From: Epiperipatus broadwayi
Taxonomy: Eukaryota > Onychophora > Udeonychophora > Euonychophora > Peripatidae
Direction: 5' to 3'
Assembly: GCA_028023455.1 (NCBI GenBank)
Contig: JAQFVV010000012.1
Span: 16,258,364-16,322,363 of the forward strand
DNA length: 64,000 bases
Shown piece after piece: positions 12,247-24,642 of this stretch. Below the pieces are notes generated by a model. The model did no database searches, had not been told where the DNA came from, and was given only the letters and a program-made list of their open reading frames with translations. Every line of letters begins with the position of its first letter. Position 1 is the stretch's first letter. The position numbers were made by a program, and so were the translations under genes.

Positions 12247-13510
12247 ATTATATTACTTCGAAAATAAGACACTTGTTTTCTAAATTTTGGATTCATAAAG
12301 AGCCTCCCCCCCCCAGTCTTAAATTTGAAACAAATTTTGAAAATCTTATTTTTGTGGATCTTTGCTTTATGCTATACATGTATATAGTATTGATCGTTAC
12401 CTATGTAGAATAGCCTGTTAAATCTTTTTAAATCAATATTTTTTATATTAATTTTATAAATGGCTTTAACTCTCTCTCTCTCACCAACCATTACTGTTAA
12501 TGTTATTTTGCTAATTTTACCATTATTTTATTGAGAAATCAAAACTTAATAACACTTAGAATTTTTTTACAATATAACAATGAAATAAGAACCTGTTTAT
12601 GCTCTGATTGGTTGTTTCTTCTCTACATAAAAATACCTGTCAACAATTCTGACAGTTTCAATATCTTCATTTTGATTTTGAAAGACTTGTTTTAAAATAT
12701 TTTACTGTTATTTTGCCAATTTTACCATCATTTTATCGAGAAAATTGTATTGAATAACCTTTAGAATTTGTTTAAAACTAACAAATGAATATGACAATGA
12801 GATAAGAGCTTGCCTTCCAAGATGCTGGTTGGGTTTCTTGTTCTCTACACAAGAGCGCTTATCAAAATTTTGAGTTCTGATATCTTCGTTCTGATTTTCA
12901 AGATGAAAACATGTTTTAGAATCTTTTAACATTATTTTGCTGATTTTTCTATTATTTTATCAAGAAAACTCTATCGAATAACGTTTAGAATTTTATTAGA
13001 ACTAACAAATATAAGAATGATAAAAATGCCTTCCAAGGTGCTGATTATTTCTTGTTCTCTACACAAGAATGTCAAAATTTTAAGTTCCAATGTCTTCATT
13101 TTGATTTTCAAAGTGAAACAACTTTCAGAATCTTTTTTATACGTTTATAATGTTTTTTAAAAAAAATATTTGTAAAAATATAAATTATAAAAATGATTCA
13201 GATTTTAATAGAAAAATGTACTTCTACATGAAAGCAACTTGAAAAAGAAATTATAACATATGGTTGAAAATGATGTGCCCTGGTGGAATAGTGATGATAA
13301 AAATTCAAGTTCTGAAAATGAAGGTGTAGAAAGTACCATATATCTGAAGATTTACAATAAATTAGGTGAGCTTATTGTATTTATATTGCTTCCTATTTAA
13401 GTACATATATGCAGCTTAAATTCGGGGATAAATTTTTTCCCCAATTTTTCAGGCATAAAATTCCACTGCCTCTTAAATTCAGGGACATCTTATATTGGAA
13501 TATGGTAATT
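12247..13510. mobile_element. Degenerate TIR element or MITE, about 1.25 kb
   Basis: The left end (near 12247, ATTATATTACTTCGAAAATA, then AGAC) and the right end read on the minus strand (near 13510, ATTACCATATTCCAATATAA, then GATG) form an imperfect inverted pair. Both resemble the family of elements whose ends spell variants of ATATTTCCCCGAAAATAAGAC. An internal patch near 13264-13350 reads DVPWWNSDDKNSSSENEG, an acidic tail like the C-termini of some Tigger/jerky-like transposases. The element is old and its exact ends and target duplication could not be fixed. Confidence 0.45.
12490..13135. repeat. Three diverged tandem copies of a roughly 215-bp unit
   Basis: Three consecutive units start near 12490, 12703 and 12926. 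Each opens with a variant of TTATTTTGCTAATTTTACCA, continues with TTTTAT(T/C)GAGAAA and AATAAC(A/C)CTTAGAATTT, and includes TTTCTT(G)TTCTCTACAC and TCTTC(A/G)TTTTGATTTT. Divergence is high, and the third unit is shortened. They lie inside the degenerate TIR element and account for about half its length. Confidence 0.8.
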
Positions 13511-13849
13511 TTTTTAATCAAATCTAAATATGTAAACTTTTACACATGCACACACAAAATATAAGCACTATTCTATTCTTTAGTTAAAATGTAATCTTAA
13601 TTATAATTACTTTTAAAACATTCAGTGTTGTAATGTCCAATTTATTATTCTAATGTGTATTTATAAAATATTTATTTTGTATGTGTGTATCACTATTTGT
13701 TTATACAATTCTACAGTTTTCCCCTAACAATAATAATGACAAAAATACAGCATATATATTTTTATATAAGCATTAAAAATCTGCTTGGGATGACATTTTT
13801 AAACTATTTACAAAATTAAATTTTCTCTTAAGCACTAATCGAAAGACAT

Positions 13850-16205
13850 TTGAAATTGATATTGAAGCGGTGCATATATGCTTGCTTCATTCTCGCCCAT
13901 TGTATGCAATACCTTCTTAAAATTTGCATTCATAAATAATATGCATGCATGAACATGTACAATTATACATTATTTAAAAGTTAAAAGATAGTTAATTTAA
14001 TTGAATAAATGTTAATGTAGTGTATACAATGGGAAAAGGGTTAGTAATGCAATAAGCCATTACATAAGAAAATGAATGGTGCTTTATTTCGATATTTATA
14101 GTTCAGATTGGTTATAATAGTTACAGTTGAAGACTTTTAAGGTCTGATCGTGTTTAAAGCTGTTGGAAATAAAACAAACAAAAGGTCAGGAAACAGACTC
14201 AGCAGCTACTTAAGCAACTAGGAAGTAAAACATTAACGGAACTGCAATTAAAGCTAGAAAAGAATCAAATCCATTAAAACTAAAAATCCACCCAAGGTAT
14301 ACTAAAAATAAATATAAACCTGGAAAAGGGCATTGTTTAGGGAGAGTTTTTTTTATAAAATTGATTTTCATCCATAATATTGTTAATTAAAAAATAGATA
14401 TTTATATTACCTCCCAGTATGAGTGAGTAATCTGGTGTCTGCTTCTCCGTGATCATCGGCAAAGCGTGGTGTCAAGATGATAGTTCCTATAATATGATCG
14501 AAGTCATCCATGTTGTCAATTCCTGTGCTGATCCTGAGAAATATATTAACTGCCATATTTAGAGCGTCGCACAGAGAAGTCAATGGAGCACAGCGTAGCT
14601 ATGCTACAGACCACATATAGATCCAATGCAAAAGCCATTACATTGCCAGTAAACCCATGTTAAAAGTAAACTAATGTTCTCTTTATTAACTGTAACTAAA
14701 CTATTGTTCTTTATACACTAGTCTTAACTTTAGTAATTTTACAATATTTTAAATATGCCAAAAATCTACTGGTTTCGATTATTAGTTAAATTCAATTTTA
14801 TTTTTGTCTTATTTACATGTTAAAACTTGAATGATGGAAGGAGTAATTTTAAAATGTTTTGGCAGTTCTCTTCCCCTAGCATCCCACAGGACATATCGAG
14901 ATGAGAGGATGCTAAATGTAGAATAGTAAATTAAAGAATAATATGTTTTGGTTGATTTTCATGTCTGTCCACCCCATCATTTCAAGTAAAGATATTTTTT
15001 TTCTTTCTTAAAACTTACTAAGAGAAAAAGTTATTGAAGGATGGTGAGCATTATAATTATTATTCAATATTTTATATAAATAGGATTGCTTAAGTTTTGC
15101 CTTATAAATGTGTGAGAAAATAAATAAATTCTGTTGAAAATTTATATTTTCCATAAGGTAATAGTAATTTTAATTCTTTAAAATGTCCGTATTTGGTTAT
15201 ATATGTGCAGCATGCATTGATAAATGTAAATAAAGCCGTAAATTAATTAGTTTTCAAACCAACATAATAAATAATGGACTAAACTATCAGTCAACATTAT
15301 GGGTTAAGACCCCCCCCCCTTTAAATATATTATAGCTAGTTCTATTCAATTGTGGACAGGTTAAAGCTTCAAATAAAACTTCATATTTGGTTAAATGGGG
15401 ATACGTGCCATATTATAGAAGAGATTTTAAGTTAGTATAGGCTAGAGGTTAATTAAATCATATTTTCATTCCCATAATGACATTGCTACATATAAGCGTG
15501 CTTCAATGATTACCTTAAAAATAATCATTATCTCCATTTCTTGCATGATTCACTTATTATAGGCAGTGTGTTTAGAGCCTGCTATATTTTATGTGCCCGA
15601 TCATCTAATCCCAGAATTAGCATTGAAGTAGATTAGGATAATGAACTAAAAACTCCCAGCCACCCCAAATCCTAGATTATGCACGTCTTATTCTGATGCG
15701 TTTTCGGTTGGCAGGAACACACCTGTGGTCAGGGACATCCAGGTTTAGTTGTGAATCCTGCCACCAAGATTGCCAAGCTGATCCTTCATCTTAAAACCAT
15801 TGAAGTCCACAAACAATCTAGTACCGCGATGCACCAAGTTACTTCTTAAAGGTAAACCTTTGCCTATACATTAGCCGTAGCCCTAGGTAACTTAAATCTA
15901 ACCCGTGGCCAATAGCCTCTAGTGTTTAAAATTAAATGAATAAGATATTGTTCATATTCAAACCCATAATTTACTGATTTAAATTCATATATTACCTATG
16001 GATCAATAGAGCATACTATCTATATGTTTATGAAATCTCCATCACATTGAAAAGTATACTTGTGTGCAAACCAGTAGATTACTTTATTTTAAATATCAAA
16101 ATATATAAACTATTCTGTTCAGCATTTTTTTGTGCCATTTAGTAAATGTTATTCTATTAATAAGTGTTATCATTATTTGCATGTGGGTACTATATAAATA
16201 AACAT
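13850..16205 (+). repeat. Triplicated module P, copy P2 (uninterrupted)
   Basis: Direct copy of P1, about 2.36 kb, without the hAT insertion: near 15350 the sequence reads straight through GGACAGGTTAAAGCTTC. The exon-like block spans about 14415-14660: an acceptor-like CCTCCCAG, then codons giving CQDD-like and ADPEKYI motifs, then GCCA|GTAAAC. A second block near 15720-15800 gives GQGHPGLVVNPATKIAKLI in one frame, with a matching frame in P3. Stops occur elsewhere. Together with P3 it forms a palindrome with arms of about 1.5 kb. Function unknown. Confidence 0.75.
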
Positions 16206-16564
16206 AGAGAGATAATTAGATTAATAATTATGCAAATAACTATATCTATAACTATATAAATAACCATATAAAAATAATTAGATCAATAACCATATAAATT
16301 GTAAATATAAAAAATGCATACAATATTTGGTAAATTAGGACTAGTGATTAAAAGGTGTTATGAGTCGGTAAAAGAACCCTGAGCTGAGAATAGAAGCTGT
16401 ATGACATAAAGGGTTCTAATTATATAGTGGAGACAAGGAAGCCTAGATAGAGGTTTAAACTAGGATAATAGGGGTAGCAATACCCTTATGCGTGCTAATT
16501 GAGAATGCCTGCTTGATCTTTTTGATCTTGTTACAGAGTTTTTTAATACATGGCCCCAACAATG
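16206..16564. other. Spacer of the P2/P3 palindrome
   Basis: A low-complexity stretch with repeated variants of ATAACTATATAAATAACCAT at about 16225-16310, then unique sequence. No inverted counterpart lies within it, so it is the loop between arms P2 and P3. Confidence 0.6.
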
Positions 16565-18035
16565 TAGGCTGTTCAACGGTTGAAAGATGAAGGATTAGTT
16601 TGGTGATCTTGGTGATAGGATTCACGGCTAAGCTTGGATGGCCCTGCCACAGGTGTGCTCGTGCTTCTAACTGAAGGCAAATCCAAATAAGACACTTGTG
16701 CATAATCTATGATTTGGGGTGGCTGGGAGTCTTCAGTCCATCAGCCTACCTAGTCCGATCCTAATTCTGTGATTAGATGATCAGTCACATAAAATATAGG
16801 CTCTGGAAGCATCACATATACATAAATAAGTGAATCATGCAAGACACGGAGGTAATGAATATTTTAAGGTAGTCATTGAAGCACACTTATATGTAGCCAC
16901 ACCATAATGGGAATGAAAATATGATTTAATTAACGCCCAGCCTATACTAATTTAAAATAACAAAATCTCTTCTATAATACAACACGTGCCCCCAGTTACT
17001 CAAATATGAAATTTTATTTGAAGTTTTATTTGAACCTGTTCACAATTGAATAGTAACTTTTAAAATCTAGCTATAATATATTCAAACAGGAAGGAATATT
17101 AATAACCCATAATGCTGGATGACAGTTTATTCAGTTATTTATTACAGTGATTCTCAAACGATAATTTACGCTTTTATTTACGTATATAAATATGTGCTGC
17201 ACATATATAAATGAATACAAACATTTTAAAGAATTACAATGACTTTTACCTTATGAAAAATATAAATTATAAACAGAATTAATATATTTTCTCACACGTT
17301 TATAAGGCAAAACTTAAGCAATCCTATTTATATAAAATATTGAATAATTATAATGCTTGTCATCCTTCAATAACTTTCTCTCTTAGATTTTAAGAAAGAG
17401 AAAAAATGCTTACTTGAAATGTTGGTGGTAAAAAAGAACATGAAAATCAATCAAAACAACATATTATTCTTGCTTTAATTTACTATTTTACATTTAGCAT
17501 CCTCTTGAGTTGTGATGACCTGTGAGATGCCAGGGGAAGAGAAATGCCATAGCATTTTAAAACTATTTAAAATTACTCCCTCCATCATTCAAGTTTTAAC
17601 ATGTAAATAAGATAAAAATAAAATTGAATTTAACTAATAATTGAAACTAGTAGATTTTTGATGTAATCAAAATATTTTAAAATTACCAAAGTTAAGACTA
17701 GTGCACAAATAACAAGTTTAGTTACAGTTAATAAAGAGACATTAGACTTTACTTTTAACTTAGGTTTACCAGCAATGTTGTAGTGGCTCTTGCAATGGAT
17801 CTATATGTGGTTTATAGCATAGTTACCCTGTGCTCCACTGACTTCTCTGCAATGCTCTAAATATGACAGTTCAATATATTTCTCAGGATCAGCATAGAAA
17901 TTGACAAGAAAATGGATGACTTTGATCATATTGCAGAAACTATCATCTTGACACAGCACTTCACTGATGACTGTAGTGTTATGGATCCATCCCTTTTCCC
18001 TATCTTGTTTGAAGTACTCGTCTTTACGCAAGTAT
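16565..18035 (-). repeat. Triplicated module P, copy P3 (inverted)
   Basis: Inverted relative to P1 and P2. Reading leftwards it matches P2 from the CQDD/ADPEKYI block (18000-17780) through TTTTAACATGTAAATAAGA near 17600, the TCAAATATGAA stretch near 17010, and CCCAAATCATAGATTATGC near 16710, to about 16565. An open frame on the minus strand at 18031-17801 contains CQDDSFCNMIKVIHF, then ADPEKYIELSYLEHC and VSGAQGN. A second at 16703-16455 contains QGHPSLAVNPITKITKLIL. These are the longest open versions of the module's two conserved blocks. I do not recognise either domain; the agreement between copies could be DNA-level only. Confidence 0.7.
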
Positions 18036-18775
18036 AAGCATATATATCTTTATATGCGTGTGAACAAAAAAAAATCAAATGCGAATCGTATTGTTTTATA
18101 AAATGCGATTTTTATATTATCATTTTGATTTTAGGATATCATATGCAAATATAATTACCATCAATATTACACAACAGTATATTTATCGACATCTAAATAA
18201 AGTCTCCAAGAGCCAATCTCACCTGTAGGTAAGAATTATACTGGATAATATGAAGTATATAATACAATAATAAAATGACCCGGCTTATGGCTAGCTTTCT
18301 CAGGGAGAGTGGTAAAATTACCGGGAGTAGATCTAACCTATTTTAATCTAATCAAAAAAAGAACTAAAAAAAAAAACAATTCACCATTTAATACATATTT
18401 ATTTGCACTAATATTTACGTAAATCAATAACACTTCTATTTTTTATTGAATTTATTTTTTTTGTTAGCGCAGACACACGATATTCATTAACTTCATTTTA
18501 AATCACATTTATGATAGACATATTGTACCAATAGATCATTGATTTCCCTCTTTTTCTTTTTTATAACTTATTATTTCCGTGCTTCTACATTTTCTTTCCT
18601 TTCTTTGTTAGTTTACTTTTTTTTATTTACCAAAACCCCCACACACAAACACACTATAACATGTATATTACAAGAGTTTAATCATGGACCATTTCAATAT
18701 TGATTATATTATAAACTATTTAACCAATGACAGTGATAAAAAAAAAGCCAATAAAAGTTTTAGTTTTTGAGTTAT
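18036..18775. other. AT-rich sequence, no gene seen
   Basis: Between the palindrome arm and the first LTR element there is no recognised coding or repeat structure. CCCCCACACACAAACACAC near 18636 is a minor low-complexity tract. Confidence 0.4.
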
Positions 18776-21715
18776 AATAACGGTCAAATTCGTCTATCTC
18801 GCTAACACACTGCAGAATTTAAACACAGACACCGAACTCAACACTAGGAAAGGCTGCTTCCCGGAAAACCTAGGTTCAAATCCAAAGTCCATGCTGCACA
18901 GCACCACCTACATGATAACGCATCTGATGCTACTAATAATATAACCTTTTTACCGGTGCCGGTAGTCAGGGAGAAACAAAAAGACTCCATACCACAATAT
19001 AAGCTTGGGGTTTGCTAACAAACGTCTATGGATGGCACAAAAGAGATGTATAAAAGATATAGACCCAGACAGTGATATAGATCAAGAAGGTGAATAAAGA
19101 ATCAAAATTTAATAAATTTATACGATTTATTAAACTATCAAATATATATATACGCACACTGTCTGTATATGTTAGACAGCGACGTTTACTAACTAAAATT
19201 GTGTTTTAAAACAAATGTCAATCAAAATTTACATTATGGCTTGTTAATTAATTCTCTATACCTCGGGCTAATACAATAATATTATGATAATGTGCCTAAG
19301 AGAGTTTGTGAAGATATGCGAAGTGCTTTAAGTAAATATCAGAAATAGTTGAATAAAAGGTTTGGAGAAAGTAAGGTTTCAATATAACACTTCTTGAATT
19401 GGAGAATAGAACGGACTGATGCTCATTAAGCTATAAGGTGGGGATGTGATTAAAGCATGCGTATTCATAGAAATAATTAATTTATAGTAGGTCGGTGGTA
19501 CCTAGTGAGGAATTTCTGTAAAGGATGGAGGGTATGGTACGTTGAAACCAAGGAGCTCTGCAAAAAAAATAACTAAATAAATAAAATGAAACATGGAAAG
19601 GCGTCTTGTCATAAATCCGTAGGAAATGGTGTCACGTGGCTGCCCAAGTCTGCATTCATCCAAGTACTTAGCGACTGTGTGATAACTGTGTAGAATTCCC
19701 AGGTGTGACAATTAGAGTACACATTCTAACTGGAAACCGCAGAAAGTGAAGGGGACATGGTCTTAGCCATTTAAAGCCCTTTAGAGGAACAAAGCGGTCT
19801 CAAACACCCGATACACCTATTAGCAACACTTGAATAAAGTACATAAAATATTTTAAAAGGATTCATTTAGTTTGATAAAGCACCTAATCAATTCCCCAAA
19901 TATTTATTTTAAGAAAATCTGCACATCATTATAAGCTTTGGAAATTAAGCAAAATTATTTAAAATGGGAGAGTGCATAATTGCGGGGTTTTAAAAAAAAA
20001 AAAAAGTTAATTAAGCAATCATGCATTTGTTAAATATTTACTCACTAACCTCGCACATATTCTCATATTATGTTAAAACCAATAAACATGTGGAGTTTTA
20101 AGTGCAAAATTATTAAATAGTGATATAATAGTAAGATAGCCCTCGAACAAGCGATTTAACGAGATAATAAAATGGGGCAAATTTATAATTTAAAAGGCGT
20201 TAATGGTGGCGTATTGATTTAATAAAAGAAGTAATTCGCTCGATCGATGGCTATGCTGGCACACCATCATAAAAATAAAAAAACATTAATAAATATGAAA
20301 TATTAAGCCAGGTATAGAGATAGAGTACACTAATTAAGTTACAGAATTTAAAGAAACGAACAGAATTTTAAGATAAAACAAAAGGAAACATGAAATTAGC
20401 TATAGCTTTTTAGAAGGAATACGATATCACAAGAGCTCTTGGGTTAATTTGGGTTACCTCATCAGGAGTAGGCATTTGAAGGCAATTTCAGGTGGAGACT
20501 TTTCCAGTTTGATGACAGCAGCACTCATAAGAATTTGGCAGCAATTTCGGTTCAGTTCACATCTTTAGCAGTGGTGGCAGTTTTCAGGGCTTCTCAAGTA
20601 AAGGCATCCGATGGTACGGTGTGCAACGGCCGGCCATTTCCAAAAGAAAAATAGCCTTCTTGCCAGCTCTACTCGGTCATTTTAAGATTTCCGTTAAAGG
20701 CTGGGGTGTGCAGTTCGAGATTCTTAAACTCTCAGCAAATTAAACTTTTCAGAGAACACTTTAGATGCAATATACTTGAATACTTTAAAATCTACTAGAA
20801 GACGAAATCTCGACTTCAATAATCAAAACTTGCAGGCTACTTGCCTACTATCTTTACTTGTTCTCTTAAAAAGCAAATTGTCAGAAGACTAAGACTAGTA
20901 ATAATAATAATCCCCAAACAAAAAAAAAAACCCTCTATATATATCAGCTGGACAATAAAACTGCTCTGGAGCGTTACAAACATACCAAAATTTTGCTATC
21001 TTTTCAAAGCTGCAATCAAACCCATCCAAACATCCAAAGGAATTCAACAAACTTTTAATTAATTTTGTATTGTTAATTACCCTGTAGACATTCGGATTAA
21101 AACTTTAATTTCATTTTAAAAAAAACCTTCGCTAATTTAAAATACTTCAAGTGGACATCTGCTGTATTTCTTGATAAGCCACTAGAATATATTCTGACCA
21201 ACCCTCATTTACTTTTTACATAAAATTGATGGCGTGATTTTAAAATCTAAAATAACAACTTATTTACTTCTTTTAATTTTCAATGTTTAAATCTACTTAT
21301 GAGATGAATATAATTTTATTTAAAACTAAAACAAATATTACGAATGTAATATCTTTTTTTTTATATGAATAGATTTAAACAGAAATAATTTTAAATGACA
21401 AAATATTATTTTAACTTAAATTTTGAAAATAAATATATCACAGTGTGCGCAATTACGACCTATACAACCTACTTTTTAAACAAATATCTTTTACGTGTAC
21501 ATACACATAATGTACACTAGTAATTTATACTGGGAATTAGAAATATATATAACAAAAGTATTTTACTCGTGATTTAAAATTGGGCGGGATTTTCAGCATA
21601 TAAGCGCAATGCAGACACACAACGATACACTGGGGTTTAAACTAAAGTATGAGGGTAGGAAAGAGGTGAGAAAAAGTGAAACGAAGATCTGCAAAGCAAA
21701 TCTTATTGTTTCGCA
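18776..21715 (-). repeat. E1 3' LTR (about 2.94 kb)
   Basis: Matches 24269-24642 followed by 36481-39006 over its whole length with small indels. At 19140-19150 it reads straight through AAATATATATATACGCACAC, the empty target of E2. Several short frames are open here, but the same DNA in the other copy breaks them, so none is accepted as a gene. Relatively GC-rich patches occur near 20450-20720. LTRs this long are uncommon in animals. Confidence 0.85.
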
Positions 21716-21896
21716 TTCCCTCAGTGACGGGAAAAAAAATGTAAAAAAAAAAGATTTTACAACAGGTGTCCACCAATGAAATCTCCATGAAATTTTACAA
21801 GATAACCCATACATAAAAATATAATACATAAATAAAATGATGGAACAAAATTTAATTATATACCTGGATCATATATTAAATAAGGTGATTTACCAT

Positions 21897-23007
21897 CTAG
21901 CGAATGTATTTCTCCTTTAGCCAGGGGTTGAAGTTCAGCATGGTTAAGAATTCTGCCACTTCTTCCACCTCTTTGATTCTGCTGCCGACCATCAGCTGTT
22001 GTATTGGTAACGGCATGTTTCGTTGAATTGTGCTGATGATATGAGCATCAGAAAATGTGAACGTACTGAGTGATCGAAAATGGTTTACTTGGCGGATAAT
22101 GAATTGCATGTGTGTCTCCTTAATAGATCCGTATTTTTCCTGACAAATTGTATTTAGGATTCTGCTCTGCTGATACTCACTCCAATAGTACTTCAATAAA
22201 GTTTTGCAGTAAATTGGAAAGTTGTTTGGTTTCTTAGTCAAAATGCCCCACCAATCTCTTGCATAGCCATGTAAGTAGTGGCAGGCGATGACAGCCTGTT
22301 CCTGGGAGTCCATTTTATAAAAGTGAAAAAAATCTCGCAGGCTATCAAAAGTAGTGGCAGGCGATGGCAGCCTGTTCCTGGGAGTCCATTTTATAAAAGT
22401 GAAAAAAATCTCGCAGGCTATCCAAGTATGGGTGGGGATTTTCTCCTATTTCTCCTCAAAATATCTTAATTGTGATTATTTTAGCAAGCTGGGTTTGAAT
22501 CCTGAGGTCTGGGATTAATGTTCTGTAGGCTGTGTCTCTTGTACTACTATTCATTTGATGCAATGGTTGATCACTGTTAGGGGTCTGATACCTTTGGTTT
22601 ATTTCCATTTCCTCATTTATACTGTTGACATCGTCAGTTTCTATTTTCCATATCAGGACTTCATTGTCCATATCTTGTATTGCTTTGGGTCCATCTAATC
22701 TCAGCGTTCGTTCATCTCTTTTTGGTTTTCTATGTAGCATTCTTTAATTTTAAGTTTGAGGGCCTTTGTTCCTCTTTCACTTTTCCTAACTCCTGGATGA
22801 TCAGCCTGGTAAAATTTCTATATTCTTCGTTTTTTCTTCGGGTTTACTCTTCCCATTTTCTTGCTTTTTCTTCGCTTTTTTTAAACAATTCTTCCAGATA
22901 TCTTCCACCGTTTGCTGGGCAGGTTTCATGACTATTGCTGGAGACTCTGGAAATCCGGATGAGTCCAGATCCAATTCTTGTTTGTCATAGTTATTCTCCA
23001 CGTCCAT
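21897..23007 (-). pseudogene. E1 gag-like capsid gene, broken
   Basis: Three consecutive minus-strand fragments (23007-22801, 22740-22456, 22313-21897) encode in order a charged Lys/Glu-rich N-terminal segment, a linker, and a retrotransposon gag capsid domain. The capsid shows YARDWWGIL, YYWSEYQQSRIL and a C-terminal IIxxIQRNMPLPIQQLM-like helix. It forms the retrotransposon particle shell that packages the RNA. It aligns segment by segment with the E2 gag: IF*GEIGE versus IFEGKMGE; ARDWW versus ALAWW; YYWSEYQQ versus NFWSPEHQ. An in-frame stop sits in the first of these, and a 76-bp tandem duplication (22275-22426) shifts the frame, so the apparent start at 22313 is internal. No zinc knuckle or pol follows; the 3' LTR begins about 180 bp on. 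Clade is probably Ty3-like but unproven. Confidence 0.75.
22275..22426. repeat. 76-bp tandem duplication inside E1 gag
   Basis: GTAGTGGCAGGCGATG...CTCGCAGGCTATC occurs twice in immediate succession (22275-22350 and 22351-22426) with very few differences. Because 76 is not a multiple of three, it disrupts the gag frame. The near-identity suggests it is more recent than the other damage. Confidence 0.95.
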
Positions 23008-24268
23008 GCTTAGCTCGACTATACTGGTCGATGATGCCGATTCTTTTCACTTTTTTTTTTTGTGCTAATTATTTTGTCTAGGTCCTTGATTACTATTACT
23101 AAATAAATTATTATTGTTATTATCTCCATTTCCTTATTGCTTATGCTATTATGTTTCAAGTTTAATTACAATTTTTAATAATGGCTTATTGGCTATCTCC
23201 CTCTCAGTCTTTTTGGCCTACTTGCTGCTTTCTTCTAACACTATTACCCTACCTGCCTGTTGTTACTGCTAAAATTTTTTTTATCATTTTAAAATCTGCT
23301 GCTGAGTGAACCAACTATTTTACTGCCAATATATATAGGAAAATTTTATTTCTTACTCATGCTACCTGCCAAATTATTTTGCTGCTAACATATATATTTT
23401 AGAAGCACAAAATTTTATTTATATGTAAACATTCACTAGATCCGGGTATATTTATTTCGTTTCTTCTTATTTAAGATTAACATATATATATTTATCTACA
23501 GTATAATTATATTGATCTGATTCACATCCAATTATTTGGTCAAAAAAAAATTATACACATTTAAAAAAAAAAACAAATATGCACACAAAAAGAATTTAAC
23601 CTGATGACAAAATATATTTTAGAAATAACTCCGTTTAGTGAAGTTACCTCCGGGCGGCATGCCATCAGTTAAAACATCCATAGATTGTTAGCTTCCCCAA
23701 AAATTAATTAGCTATTCCATTTAACCACGGGCATTCATTACAACATTCGAACTTTCATTTATTACATTTTTATTTATTATTAAATTTCATACGATAACCT
23801 TTATGTAGGTCATTTGCATATAAAATGATTTTTATGCTACCTTGCGCTTTGAGTCGATAAAATTATTTTTGACAGTAAAATACAAGATTTGAAATATACA
23901 TCGATTGTCACAATATTATATTTAGGACAATATTCAACAATTTACGCCATTCATACATAGCATGATTTAAGTTAAACAATGAAACATAAATGGCTCGTAT
24001 CGCACAATAGCAAGTTTGGATTATATAATAAAGTTTAGATTATATATAGAAAGTTCGGATTACATAAGTGATTAAATGCCCGAGTCAAACAAAATATATG
24101 AAAATACATACCCAATATATAGATAATATAGAGTTTGAAAATACTATATTTTTTAAATTACAAGAGGTGTGGGTGTTTTAAATAATCGAGGGCTACAGGG
24201 ATGTGGGTGTTTAAATAATAGACCCCACATTTGAACAAGCCATGGACCCGGGGTGAAAAAAAATACTA
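23008..24268 (-). other. E1 untranslated leader region
   Basis: About 1.26 kb between the 5' LTR and the gag remnant, AT-rich and without an ORF of note. A GGTGTGGGTGTTT(T)AAATAAT motif appears twice (about 24166 and 24202). By position it would hold the primer-binding and packaging sequences, but no canonical primer-binding site is visible. Confidence 0.5.
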
Positions 24269-24642
24269 TGTAACAGGTCAAATTCGTCTATCTCACTAAC
24301 ACACTGCAGAATTTAAACTCAGATACCGAACTCAACACTAGGAAGGGCTGCTTCCTGGAAAACCTAAGTTCGAATCCAAAGCCCATGCTCCACAGCACCA
24401 CCTATGTGATAATGCTTCTGATGCTATTAATAATATAACCTTTTTACTCGTGCCGATGGTCAGGGAGAAACAAAGAGACTATACCACAATATAAGCTTGG
24501 GGTTTGCTAACTAAATGTCTATGGATGGCACAAAAGAGATGTATAAAAGATATAGACCGAGACAGTGATATAGATCAAGAAGGTGATTAAAGAATCAAAA
24601 TTTAATAAATTTAAAAGATTTATTAAACTATTAAATATATAT
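24269..24642 (-). repeat. E1 5' LTR, distal part (left of E2)
   Basis: TGTAACAGGTCAAATTCG at 24269 marks the LTR edge. The 374 bp match 18776-19150, then stop abruptly at ATAT, where E2 begins. The remainder of this LTR resumes at 36481. Confidence 0.9.

Noticed and set aside
18872-18882. GGTTCAAATCC, a tRNA B-box-like motif
   Set aside because: No matching A box, acceptor stem or cloverleaf nearby; the motif is in both E1 LTR copies and looks incidental. A tRNA-derived SINE was also not supported.
22278-22931. Plus-strand ORFs across the E1 gag
   Set aside because: They are antisense to gag fragments that show capsid motifs and homology to the E2 gag.
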